This document shows, piece after piece, positions 1 through 8,547 of a stretch of DNA of 37,793 bases. Position 1 is the first letter of the stretch; every line of letters starts with the position of its first letter. Source of the DNA: Actinomycetota bacterium (GTDB lineage Bacteria > Actinomycetota > Actinomycetes > S36-B12). Below the pieces are notes generated by a model. The model was given only the letters and a program-made list of their open reading frames with translations. It was not told the DNA's origin and did no database searches. The stretch spans positions 1 to 37,793 of the forward strand of contig CANJCG010000003.1 of assembly GCA_947472655.1 (NCBI GenBank). Direction: 5' to 3'. A program made the translations under genes and the position numbers.

Positions 1-67
1 CGTTTACGCCGCCGCCACCAATACCTACGACCTTGATTACAGCGAGATAGTTCTGTGGAGCCGCCAT
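1..67 (-). CDS. ftsZ: Cell division protein FtsZ, N-terminal fragment
   Basis: Only the first 22 codons are inside the window; the gene runs off the left edge. The start is ATG at 67-65, preceded by a purine-rich GGAAGG ribosome site. The peptide begins MAAPQNYLAVIKVVGIGGGG, which is the start of the actinobacterial FtsZ GTPase domain, including the first glycine-rich nucleotide loop. FtsZ is the tubulin-like protein that polymerises into the cytokinetic ring. It follows ftsQ after a 182-bp gap, the widest between neighbouring genes in this cluster, so an extra promoter of its own is plausible. Identification is firm because sequence and position (ftsQ-ftsZ) agree. Confidence 0.93.
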   Translation of the reverse strand, partial: MAAPQNYLAVIKVVGIGGGGVN

Positions 68-182
68 TGCGCTTCCCTTCCTTCGTTGGCGGATCAACCA
101 TGTACGTCGACCCCTGCGCTTACTCCTTCAACTCTCAACCTCAAGTAGAGGCTGAAATACGAGCATGGTTGCAAGCGGCGGG

Positions 183-212
183 AAGTTAGTCTGTATTACC
201 CCTGTTGCGCAA
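183..212 (-). promoter_or_regulatory. Weak candidate ftsZ promoter
   Basis: In the ftsQ-ftsZ gap (68-249), the minus strand has TTGCGC (212-207) and TAACTT (188-183) separated by 18 bp. This resembles a housekeeping promoter, but neither hexamer is a strong match. An overlapping TAATAC (198-193) is an alternative -10. No other gene or clear repeat is visible in this gap. Confidence 0.25.
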
Positions 213-249
213 GTGCGGAGCCAAAAAAGCAAAGCGACCTACGTCACAT

Positions 250-966
250 TTAGCTTTTGAGCTTCTCTTTATAGGTGGTTGGCAGCTCAGGAGCTGACAC
301 GTCATACACCTTGGCTTTGCGCTTGAGGAGCGATCGGGCCACCTGTGATTTCAACTCTGGCTGCTCAACACTTCCCCAACGCAAGATCGCCCCACTGTGC
401 AAGGTGAGTTCCACATTGTCACGAGTTGAGGCGAACAGTTTTGCTATTTTCGGACGCAGATCATCAGGCATCACGCTGAGAACCTCCATGGCTGCAACCA
501 GCCCGACACCATCGCCTTTCACTGTCGGCAAGCCTGCGGGAAGGACGGATGTCGGAGTGAATGCGACACCCTTGGCATCCACCCCAAGCCCTGTCGGTGT
601 GACTGCAATTGCAGTACGAGGAGTTACTGCAATCACAACATCATGCGGCCAGCCACGACGCACATCAACGGACTCAATCCAACTGATGTCAGCAAGGTGG
701 TCAGCAATTGCCTGGGTATCAAGTTGCGCAAGTGGAACACCCAACGGAACCTGCGCAGCGTCGTGTACCTGTTGAGCTGGAGCACCTTCAACGCCGAGGA
801 CAGTGACGCCTTCAGCGGTAAGCAATGACGAGAACCAGACCATCCACCCCACGCCAATAGCTGCAATCAACACGAAGATCGTGACAAGCAGCCTGCGCCG
901 TTTCTTGGGTGTCGCCACGCGCCGCGCATCCAGCTCAATTACGGGTTCTAATACGGGCTCTGTCAT
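250..966 (-). CDS. ftsQ: Cell division protein FtsQ (DivIB family)
   Basis: A 238-residue bitopic membrane protein of the divisome that links FtsB/FtsL with other division proteins. A basic cytoplasmic tail (KKRRR at about 21-25) is followed by one membrane helix at about 26-48. After it comes the POTRA-like segment (about 49-118), with the typical pattern in which a VxGxxG-type stretch precedes a 'W-hydrophobic-x-V-x-R-x-W-P' motif (ISWIESVDVRRGWPHDV), and then the FtsQ beta domain. The start ATG overlaps the murC stop in ATGA, so the two are probably translationally coupled. Length and position between murC and ftsZ are normal for Actinomycetota. Confidence 0.95.
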   Translation of the reverse strand: MTEPVLEPVIELDARRVATPKKRRRLLVTIFVLIAAIGVGWMVWFSSLLTAEGVTVLGVEGAPAQQVHDAAQVPLGVPLAQLDTQAIADHLADISWIESVDVRRGWPHDVVIAVTPRTAIAVTPTGLGVDAKGVAFTPTSVLPAGLPTVKGDGVGLVAAMEVLSVMPDDLRPKIAKLFASTRDNVELTLHSGAILRWGSVEQPELKSQVARSLLKRKAKVYDVSAPELPTTYKEKLKS

Positions 967-2348
967 GTTCGACGTGCCAAAAGTTCTAAGACTTCGGTAC
1001 CAAGTAAGCCAATGTCGCCGGCCCCCAGAGTCATGATGAGATCGCCAGGTCGGGCCCGATCAACGAGTCCGCCCGCCACTGCCGACCATGAAGGCTCGAA
1101 GTGAACCTGACTGGCCGGAAGGGGAACATTGGTTGCCATGGTCTGCCCACTTGCACCAGGAATAGGTGTCTCGCCTGGTGCAAACACTTCAAGCACGATT
1201 ACTTCATCGGCTAACCCAAGTGCCGCACCAAATTCTTTAATGAACATGGCAGTCCGGTAGTAGTGGTGTGCCTGAAAGGCCACGACTAGGCGCCCTTCTC
1301 CAACCACATCTCGGGCTGCTCGCAAGGTGGCCGCAATCTCCGTTGGATGGTGGGCATAGTCATCGAATACTCGTACTCCATGCGCTTCGCCCTTGAAGTC
1401 AAAGCGCCGACGAGTGCCCGTGAACTCAGCTAAACCTGCGACAAGGTCTTGGGGTGTGAAGCCCAGACCAATTCCAGTGACCAGAGCTGCGAGGGAATTC
1501 AATGCATTGTGCTCGCCCGGTACCTGCAAGGTCACCGGACCAATAACATCCCCTAGATGCACAACGCTGTACTGCCACCCTCGCCCGATTAGCTGCGGCT
1601 CAATGAGTCGGAAATCTGCATCTTGTGCAGTTCCATAACTGCGAACATCCACACCGACAGCCCTGGCATCTGTCGCTAACTTGCGGCCGCCTAAATCGTC
1701 GATGCAAATCGTCACAAACCCCTGATGCCTTTGCACATTCTTCGCAAACTCTAAGAAGCCTTCTTCAATTGCTTCGAGGCTTCCCCAATGATTGAGGTGG
1801 TCGGCTTCAACATTCGTGACGATCGCTGCAACCGCGTCAAGATGCAGGAATGCGCCGTCGCTCTCGTCCGCCTCGACAACAAAAATGTCACCGCTGCCTA
1901 AGTGTGCATTGGCTCCAGTCTCATTGAGCTCGCTACCTATTGCAAAGGAAGGGTCTGCACCACAGTTTTGTAGAGCAACAGTGAGCATCGAGGTCGTCGT
2001 GGTTTTCCCGTGCGTTCCCGAAACTGCGACCCCTCGGCTGCCCGTCATAATCGCAACTAAGGCGTCTGCACGACTGAGTTCTTGGATGCCCCGTTCTGCG
2101 GCAGTTACACGCTCAGGGTTTGTTTCTGGGATCGCAGTGGAAATCACTAGGGTGTCGATTCCGTCAAGCCAATCACCTGAGTGACCGATATGTACGGCCA
2201 CACCTAAGGCCCGCAAGGCTTCAATCCGCCGAGACTCCTTGGCATCACTACCCGAAACCCGGGCTCCTTGGGCAACCAGAATGCGTGCGATTCCTGACAT
2301 CCCGGCTCCACCAATACCCACGATGAAGACATGCCCGAGGTCCCTCAA
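963..2348 (-). CDS. murC: UDP-N-acetylmuramate--L-alanine ligase MurC
   Basis: Cytoplasmic ATP-dependent ligase that adds L-alanine to UDP-MurNAc, the first step of stem-peptide synthesis. The protein has 461 residues. The N-terminal UDP-binding domain has GIGGAGMSGIARIL (about 11-24). The central Mur domain has the P-loop GTHGKTTTT (111-119), whose His after the Thr is typical of MurC. The C-terminal domain has the DDYAHHPTEI motif. The start is a TTG (2348-2346) that overlaps the murG stop as TTGA. It is chosen because the conserved N-terminus begins immediately and the rest of the operon shows the same 4-bp overlaps. Confidence 0.96.
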   Translation of the reverse strand: MRDLGHVFIVGIGGAGMSGIARILVAQGARVSGSDAKESRRIEALRALGVAVHIGHSGDWLDGIDTLVISTAIPETNPERVTAAERGIQELSRADALVAIMTGSRGVAVSGTHGKTTTTSMLTVALQNCGADPSFAIGSELNETGANAHLGSGDIFVVEADESDGAFLHLDAVAAIVTNVEADHLNHWGSLEAIEEGFLEFAKNVQRHQGFVTICIDDLGGRKLATDARAVGVDVRSYGTAQDADFRLIEPQLIGRGWQYSVVHLGDVIGPVTLQVPGEHNALNSLAALVTGIGLGFTPQDLVAGLAEFTGTRRRFDFKGEAHGVRVFDDYAHHPTEIAATLRAARDVVGEGRLVVAFQAHHYYRTAMFIKEFGAALGLADEVIVLEVFAPGETPIPGASGQTMATNVPLPASQVHFEPSWSAVAGGLVDRARPGDLIMTLGAGDIGLLGTEVLELLARRT

Positions 2349-3457
2349 GAGTCGTCCCTTTCATCATGTGTCTTCAGCGCTCGATGGTGGCGTGCAATTC
2401 GTAGTACTTCCTGCGCAAGTTGTAGTCCTGAGTCTTGAACACCTGTTCGCGCGGCGGCCTGACTCATGGCCTCGAGCCTGGCACTATCTTTCACGAGCGA
2501 TGCAACCGTATGCGTGAGCCACTCCGCGGTGAGTGCAGCGTTATCAATCACAACTGCTCCACCGGCATTAACCATCTTCAGTGCATTGATTTTTTGTTCA
2601 CCATTTCCAATTGGTAAGGGGACAAAAATTGTGGGCAAGCCCACAGCTGAGACTTCAGCAACTGTCATCGCCCCAGCTCTGGTGAGACCGAGGTCAGCTG
2701 CGGCATACGCCAAATCCATTCGATCGAGGTACGAAACTGCGGCATAACCCTGCAACTGAGCTGGGGCCTGATTTTTGGGTCCATACCCATGCAGTACCTG
2801 AATTCCTAATTCAAGAAGTGCAGGCAGACTCTGGGCAACGATCTCATTGATGTGCTGAGCACCTTGCGATCCGCCAAATACTAAAAGTACCGGGCCATCG
2901 AGCCGTAGACCGAAGAATTCTCGAGCTTGTATTCGCAGTGCTCCACGGTCAAGCTCGGCGATCGAAGCACGCAATGGCAAGCCCAAAATAGTGCCCGGGA
3001 GGCTTCCTGGAACGCTGACAAAAACCTGATCTGCAAAACGCGCAGCAACTTTATTCGCCAACCCTGCCTTTGCATTGGCTTCATGGATCACCAGCCCGCA
3101 GGAAACCTTGCGCGTTGCTAGATATGCAGGCAACGCCGCGTATCCCCCAAAGCCGACCACTACATCCGCATCGACAGCCCGCAATATCTGCTTACTTTGT
3201 TTGGTTGCTCGCCGAACTTTTGAACCTACAGAAAACAGATCACGTGACAATTTTCGAGGCATCGCAACTGCAGGCACCGAACGAAGTTCATAACCACGCG
3301 CCGGAACTAATGTCGACTCCAGCCCATGTTCACCACCAATGACTGTGATCTGAATATCTGGTTCAAGAGCAGTGAGCGCGTCCGCGAGATTCAATGCCGG
3401 CTCGATATGCCCGGCCGTTCCGCCAGCGGCGAGCACGACGTGAGTCGGTCTGGTCAT
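2345..3457 (-). CDS. murG: Lipid II synthase MurG (GlcNAc transferase)
   Basis: Peripheral membrane GT28 glycosyltransferase that adds GlcNAc from UDP-GlcNAc to lipid I, giving lipid II. The protein has 370 residues. The N-terminal half has the glycine loop AAGGTAGHIEPAL (about 10-22). The C-terminal donor-binding half has the second glycine motif FGGSQGAQHIN, and later the segment GLTRAGAMTVAEVSAVGLPTIFVPLP, which is the family signature for UDP-GlcNAc binding. It overlaps ftsW upstream and murC downstream by 4 bp each, placing lipid II synthesis next to its export and polymerisation partner FtsW. Confidence 0.97.
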   Translation of the reverse strand: MTRPTHVVLAAGGTAGHIEPALNLADALTALEPDIQITVIGGEHGLESTLVPARGYELRSVPAVAMPRKLSRDLFSVGSKVRRATKQSKQILRAVDADVVVGFGGYAALPAYLATRKVSCGLVIHEANAKAGLANKVAARFADQVFVSVPGSLPGTILGLPLRASIAELDRGALRIQAREFFGLRLDGPVLLVFGGSQGAQHINEIVAQSLPALLELGIQVLHGYGPKNQAPAQLQGYAAVSYLDRMDLAYAAADLGLTRAGAMTVAEVSAVGLPTIFVPLPIGNGEQKINALKMVNAGGAVVIDNAALTAEWLTHTVASLVKDSARLEAMSQAAARTGVQDSGLQLAQEVLRIARHHRALKTHDERDDS

Positions 3458-4653
3458 CGCCTGGCCAACGAGCGCGCAGTCTGCCTGCGCCTCAAAGACT
3501 GTCGAGCTCCTGGTTCATTACGTGCAAAACACAGCAGCATGCCAACGGCTGCCAACGTCGGAATAAGTGATGAGCCACCATAAGAAACAAATGGAAGAGG
3601 AACACCAGTAATCGGCAGGAGTCCAAGAACTGCACCAATGTTGACGATTGCTTGGACCACAATCCAACAGCCCACGCCTGCAGATGAAATTCGCACGAAG
3701 GGATCCGACGACGTTCGAGTGAGTCTAAAAATGGCGAAAGCCAACAGGGCAAACAGCAAGAGCACTGACAAAGTTCCGATCAGTCCCAACTCTTCGCCAA
3801 TGACCGAAAAGATGAAGTCAGTGTGAGCCTCAGGAAGTGCTCCCCATTTTTCACGGCTTGCACCCAGTCCGACGCCGAGCAATCCCCCTGTGCCCAGCGC
3901 ATAGTGGCCTTGAGTGAGTTGCCAGCCGATACCCAACGGATCACTGTTGGGATTGAGCCACGAGGTGATGCGTTCCATTCGATATGGCGCCGCAAGAGTG
4001 AGCACCCAAACACCGACGATCGAGAATGCTGCAAACCCAGCAAAAAACCGGCCTGGAACTCCTGCAATAAAAAGCATTCCGCACATGATTGCTGCCAGCA
4101 TGAAGGTGTTGCCAAAGTCGCCTTCCATCAGCACTAAGACCATGAATAGTGCGGCCACTGGTACAACAGGGACCAGTAACTCTTTCCACTCACGGTAGTA
4201 GTCAACTTTCTTCGCGAGCTGATCTGCTCCCCAAACAACGAGGGCGATCTTTGCAAACTCAGAAGGTTGAACGCGGAACGGGCCAAAGAGTTCAATCCAA
4301 TTTCGCTGGCCAGCAACAGACACGCCAATGACCAACACGGCAACGAGCAAAACGACAGCGCCAACAAAAAGCCACTTAGAAATTCCACGCCAAAATTGAA
4401 TAGAGGTGCGAGCAGCAAAATACAAGCCGACAAGACCAATCACGCCAAAGAGTGCTTGGCGCTGAAACAACGTGTACGAAGACCCAAAGGTTTTAAAGCT
4501 CTCGATGCTAGAAGCCGACAAGACCATGACCAAGCCCAGAAGGAGAAGCAGTACTGAAGCTCCACCGATGAGGTAGTACGTACTCAGTGGGTGATCCAGG
4601 AGAAACTTGACCCGATTATCCCTGAGCCGTTTAGGTATTTTTGTATCCGTCAT
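3454..4653 (-). CDS. ftsW: SEDS peptidoglycan polymerase FtsW
   Basis: A 399-residue polytopic membrane protein of the SEDS family, the septal glycosyltransferase that works with the transpeptidase FtsI. About ten hydrophobic segments are visible. Family signatures include RVQPSEFAKIALV, the glycine-rich YALGTGGLLGVGLGASREKWG and LPEAHTDFIFSVIGEELGLIG in the large extracellular loop, and PLPFVSYGGSSL near the C-terminus. The tail is rich in arginine. FtsW rather than RodA is chosen because the gene lies between murD and murG in the dcw order. The start ATG overlaps the murD stop (ATGA). Confidence 0.96.
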   Translation of the reverse strand: MTDTKIPKRLRDNRVKFLLDHPLSTYYLIGGASVLLLLLGLVMVLSASSIESFKTFGSSYTLFQRQALFGVIGLVGLYFAARTSIQFWRGISKWLFVGAVVLLVAVLVIGVSVAGQRNWIELFGPFRVQPSEFAKIALVVWGADQLAKKVDYYREWKELLVPVVPVAALFMVLVLMEGDFGNTFMLAAIMCGMLFIAGVPGRFFAGFAAFSIVGVWVLTLAAPYRMERITSWLNPNSDPLGIGWQLTQGHYALGTGGLLGVGLGASREKWGALPEAHTDFIFSVIGEELGLIGTLSVLLLFALLAFAIFRLTRTSSDPFVRISSAGVGCWIVVQAIVNIGAVLGLLPITGVPLPFVSYGGSSLIPTLAAVGMLLCFARNEPGARQSLRRRQTARSLARR

Positions 4654-6080
4654 GAGCGCCCTAGCCCAAGCTTTCGAACCGCATCGGCGAAAAGTTCGCC
4701 GCGTTGGGCGTAATCACGGAACATGTCCCAAGAAGCACATCCAGGGGCGAGTAAAACGGTATCGCCCGGCTGCGCAAAATCCCGCGCGGCAGCAACGACC
4801 TCGACCATGGCTTCAGTGTCGTTGCGTTCAATGACTTTGACCGGCACCTGCGGCGCGTGTCGCGAAAGCCCGTCGGCAATCACCCCACGATCCACTCCTA
4901 AAAGGACGACGCCTCGCATTTTGTGACCCACTTCGGCTATTAAGGTGCTGAAATCTTGCCCTTTTGCCATACCCCCAGCGATCCACACGACTGATGGATA
5001 AGCCCGTAGTGAAGTCAAAGCTGCATGGGCGTTCGTGGCTTTTGAATCGTCGATATACGTCACCTCATCGATGGTGGCAACGTTAGCAATGCGATGTCCT
5101 GCCGGTTCAAACTGTTCAAGGCCTAGCTTGATAGCGCTGGCACTCACTCCAAAGGCACGGGCCAAAGCGGCCGCTGCAAGCGCATTGGCAATGTTGTGCG
5201 GAGCATTTGGTTGCACATCATCTTTGCTTGCAAGCTCCTGAGCCGAACGTTGACGATCATCTAAGAAGGCTCGATCTACAAGAAATTCTTCAACTACCCC
5301 AAGCATTGAAACATCTGGAATGCTCAAGGTGAATCCCACCGCGCGACAGCCTTCGATAACGTTGGCATTTTCAACCATACGAATCGTTGCATGATCATCC
5401 GCGTTGAATACAGCAGCGACTTGAGTGCGCTCATAAATCTTTGCTTTCGCCAATACATAATTTTCGAAAGTTCCAAAATGATCGATGTGATCATCGGCGA
5501 TGTTTAAACAGACCGAGGCTAGCGGGCTCATCGACTCCACGAACGGTAGTTGCGGCGCCCCTACTTCAACCGCAATCACATCAAGATCGTCGTGCATAAC
5601 AACGCTGACCAACGAATGACCAATATTGCCTGCTGCCACAGCGCGCAGACCCGCAGCTTTCAACATCGATTCCAGCATCAACGTGGTGGTGGTTTTGCCG
5701 TTAGTTCCGGTGACGACCAGCCATGGAGCCGCACCCTCGGCCGCCCGTAGACGCCAGGCGAGTTCGAGTTCTCCCCAGACAGGGACCCCCGCTGATTGAG
5801 CCTGCAAAATAAGTGGATCGGAAGGCCTCAAGCCAGGCGACACGATCAGTAGATCGGTTTCCAATAACGAACCGTCGTGTCCAAGTATGACTTCGACACC
5901 TATGACGTCGAGGATTGCAGCTTTTTCTCGCTGCTTCTGGCCGTCTTGCGCATCAACAACCCTTACCTTGGCGCCTAGTTGGGCCAAGGCATCGGCTGCA
6001 GCGAACCCAGCTATTCCAAGGCCAGCTACTGTTGCGTGAATTCTGGACCAGTCAGATTCACGGTTAAAACCTTGGATCAC
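4650..6080 (-). CDS. murD: UDP-MurNAc-L-Ala--D-Glu ligase MurD
   Basis: Cytoplasmic ligase adding D-glutamate to UDP-MurNAc-L-Ala. I chose the GTG at 6080-6078, which overlaps the mraY stop as GTGA exactly as its neighbours do, giving 476 residues. In-frame ATG codons at 6092 and 6146 would make it 4 or 22 residues longer and deeply overlap mraY, and none of the three has a strong ribosome site. From the GTG, the N-terminal dinucleotide-like motif VAGLGIAGFAAA lies near 18-29 and the P-loop GTNGKTTTT at about 125-133. HNIANALAAAALA and the C-terminal DDSKATN and LLAPGCASWDMF motifs are typical of MurD. Confidence 0.95.
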   Translation of the reverse strand: MIQGFNRESDWSRIHATVAGLGIAGFAAADALAQLGAKVRVVDAQDGQKQREKAAILDVIGVEVILGHDGSLLETDLLIVSPGLRPSDPLILQAQSAGVPVWGELELAWRLRAAEGAAPWLVVTGTNGKTTTTLMLESMLKAAGLRAVAAGNIGHSLVSVVMHDDLDVIAVEVGAPQLPFVESMSPLASVCLNIADDHIDHFGTFENYVLAKAKIYERTQVAAVFNADDHATIRMVENANVIEGCRAVGFTLSIPDVSMLGVVEEFLVDRAFLDDRQRSAQELASKDDVQPNAPHNIANALAAAALARAFGVSASAIKLGLEQFEPAGHRIANVATIDEVTYIDDSKATNAHAALTSLRAYPSVVWIAGGMAKGQDFSTLIAEVGHKMRGVVLLGVDRGVIADGLSRHAPQVPVKVIERNDTEAMVEVVAAARDFAQPGDTVLLAPGCASWDMFRDYAQRGELFADAVRKLGLGRS

Positions 6081-7147
6081 GAACGCACCCATTCTGCGTA
6101 GAACAAGACGATGCCGGCTCCAATGCATAAGCCGTGAATAATCCAAAAGCGCACCACGATTTGAATTTCTGGCCAGCCGAGCATTTCAAAATGATGATGC
6201 AGCGGGGCCATGCGAAATATTCGACGCCCCGTGAGTTTGAAGGATCCCACTTGTCCAATAACCGACAGTGATGTGATGAGAAACAATCCCGCGAGTAACG
6301 GCAGCAGCAACTCAGTTCGGCTCAAAATTGCTAAGCCGGCGATCCCACCACCGAGTGCGAGTGAGCCGGTGTCGCCCATGAAGATTCGAGCCGGAGCAGT
6401 GTTCCACCACAGAAACCCAAAGCTTGCCCCTGCCAAGGCTGCGGCAACAATGGCTAAGTCAAGGGGGCTAACCGTGGAATAACACGTGGAACTCACAGAG
6501 TCACTGAAGGCACAGTTTTGTCCGTACTGCCACACAGTGATGATGACGTAGGCCAAAAACGTCATGATCGAAGCTCCGATAGCTAATCCGTCCAAACCAT
6601 CGGTGAGGTTGACTCCATTTGTGGTGGCTGTAATCAGGAACCAAATCCACAACAAAAAGAGTCCCAGCGGCAGAACAATCGCAGTGTCGCGAACAAACGA
6701 GATAGCCATTGACGCGGGAGCCCCGCCGTCATTAACGAACTGCAGTGAAAGCCACGCGAAACTCAATGCGATGACTGCTTGACCGATGAGTTTGGTGCGT
6801 GCGCGAAGACCAGTGCTGCGTTGTTTGAAAATCTTGAGATAGTCGTCAGCGACACCAACCAAGCCCAGGCCTAGTGTCAGATACAACACAAGCATCGCGG
6901 ACGGTGTTACAGGGCGCCAAGTCAATAAATGAGTTAAGAAATACCCCACAACCACGCCCAGAATGATCGCGACGCCACCCATCGATGGGGTGCCGCGCTT
7001 ACTCTCGTGATCGGGATACAACTCACCTTCTGTCGATACCCGAATTGCTTGGGAATATCCATGCCGAGCGAGCAATTTAATGAGCAGAGGGGTGCCAATG
7101 AGCGTGACGATCGTGGCGATCGTCATCGAAATTACTACGAGTCTCAT
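6077..7147 (-). CDS. mraY: Phospho-MurNAc-pentapeptide transferase MraY
   Basis: Integral membrane enzyme that transfers phospho-MurNAc-pentapeptide to undecaprenyl phosphate, forming lipid I. The 356 residues contain about ten hydrophobic helices. Catalytic landmarks are visible: GVADDYLK with the paired aspartates at 101-102, the NGVNLTDGLDGLA motif at about 177-189, and a PLHHHFE triad-like motif near residue 330. The gene overlaps murF by ATGA and murD by GTGA. It is the normal length for the family. Confidence 0.97.
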   Translation of the reverse strand: MRLVVISMTIATIVTLIGTPLLIKLLARHGYSQAIRVSTEGELYPDHESKRGTPSMGGVAIILGVVVGYFLTHLLTWRPVTPSAMLVLYLTLGLGLVGVADDYLKIFKQRSTGLRARTKLIGQAVIALSFAWLSLQFVNDGGAPASMAISFVRDTAIVLPLGLFLLWIWFLITATTNGVNLTDGLDGLAIGASIMTFLAYVIITVWQYGQNCAFSDSVSSTCYSTVSPLDLAIVAAALAGASFGFLWWNTAPARIFMGDTGSLALGGGIAGLAILSRTELLLPLLAGLFLITSLSVIGQVGSFKLTGRRIFRMAPLHHHFEMLGWPEIQIVVRFWIIHGLCIGAGIVLFYAEWVRS

Positions 7148-8547
7148 GGCTCTTCCTGGTCTGTGAGTGCTGCGGCTACCCGCTCAAGTCCAATCCCACG
7201 AGACGCCTTAATCAGCACGATATCGCCGGAACGCAGTTCCTCATGTAACAGTGAGATGGCGTCGTCAGGGTCTTTTGAAAAGTAGGCCTGCATGGCTGGT
7301 AAACCCGCAGCCTTCGCGGCTTGATTTCCCGCTGCTATCGCAGCTTGATAAATCGGGTCCGCTCCTAGGCCTATACACAGCAACCGAGTGATCCCAAAAT
7401 CCACTACCTGGCGACCGACCACCTCGTGCGCATCTTTTGAGCCAGCGCCAAGCTCCAGCATTTCGCCGAGTACAGCCCAAGTAGCGCGTCTTGCACCCAT
7501 GGCAGCCAGCGTTTCTAATGCTGCTCTCATCGACTCAGGATTGGCGTTATACGTGTCATTAATAACAGTGAAACCTGCCTGGGTTTGCGTGACTTCCATA
7601 CGCCATTTACTTGGGATTGTTGCGTCACTCAACGCTTTCGCAACATCTTCAAGCGCTATCCCAACTTCAAGAGCTACCGCAGCGACAGCGAGTGCGTTGG
7701 AAACAAAATGTTCGCCATGAATTGACATCCGAACGCTTGCTTCGTTTCCTAAATAGTGAAGAGTGAATGACGGTCGAGCCATTTCATCAAGTGTTACACC
7801 AGTAGCCCGAACGGTTGCATTCGCAGACTGGCCGAAGCGCACGATTCGCGCCGACGTCTTCGACTCTTGCTGAGTTACATTCGGGTCATCCCCATTAAGA
7901 ATTGCGATTCCACCAGAAGGCAGTCCTGCAATGACTTCAGCCTTAGCCTGCGCGATACTTTCAATCGAGCCCAACATGCCCATATGCGCTGAACCAATGT
8001 TCAGAAGAACTCCAATTAACGGCTTCGAAAGTTCACAGAGATATTCAATATGGCCGATTCCACGCATTCCCATTTCCAACACTAGATAACGCGTTGATTC
8101 ATCGGCCCGCAGCATCGTGAGGGGTACACCGATTTCAGTGTTGAATGATCCACGCGAGGCAACGGTCTCCCCAAAATGCCCTAGAACATTGGCGAGTAAG
8201 TCTTTGGTTGAAGTCTTTCCACTTGAACCTGTAATCGCAATGACAGTGCAGTTCAGTTGGGTGCGAACGTATTCCGCCAATTGGCCGAGCGCTTTGATCG
8301 AATCTGACACAACAATGCAGGGCACGTCTAACTGACGTTCAGCCAAAACGGCTACTGCGCCGTTAGTCAACGCGAGGGCAGCAAATTCGTGACCATCAAC
8401 GCGTTCGCCAACAATGGCAACAAAGAGTGATCCGGCTGTCACGTCATTTGAATCGACGACAACATTTGTGACCTGTTCTGCTCCTGTGGTCGCGAATATT
8501 TCTCCTTGGAGAATCGCGCACACCTCGGACACCGTTAATGTAATCAC
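7144..8547 (-). CDS. murF: UDP-MurNAc-tripeptide--D-Ala-D-Ala ligase MurF
   Basis: Cytoplasmic ligase that completes the pentapeptide by adding D-Ala-D-Ala. It has 467 residues with the P-loop GSSGKTST at 107-114; the GSSGKT form rather than GTNGKT is typical of MurF. Further motifs are EMGMRGIGHIEYLCEL, NDTYNANPESMRAAL (the NxYNANP hallmark) and GEMLELG. The start codon is GTG (8547-8545), overlapping the murE stop as GTGA. No D-Ala-D-Ala ligase gene is in the window, so the dipeptide must be supplied from elsewhere. Confidence 0.96.
   Translation of the reverse strand: MITLTVSEVCAILQGEIFATTGAEQVTNVVVDSNDVTAGSLFVAIVGERVDGHEFAALALTNGAVAVLAERQLDVPCIVVSDSIKALGQLAEYVRTQLNCTVIAITGSSGKTSTKDLLANVLGHFGETVASRGSFNTEIGVPLTMLRADESTRYLVLEMGMRGIGHIEYLCELSKPLIGVLLNIGSAHMGMLGSIESIAQAKAEVIAGLPSGGIAILNGDDPNVTQQESKTSARIVRFGQSANATVRATGVTLDEMARPSFTLHYLGNEASVRMSIHGEHFVSNALAVAAVALEVGIALEDVAKALSDATIPSKWRMEVTQTQAGFTVINDTYNANPESMRAALETLAAMGARRATWAVLGEMLELGAGSKDAHEVVGRQVVDFGITRLLCIGLGADPIYQAAIAAGNQAAKAAGLPAMQAYFSKDPDDAISLLHEELRSGDIVLIKASRGIGLERVAAALTDQEEP

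Noticed and set aside
6081..6146. Longer MurD starting at 6146 or 6092
   Set aside because: It would overlap mraY by up to 70 bp, adds residues without Mur homology, and breaks the 4-bp overlap pattern; GTG 6080 fits better.
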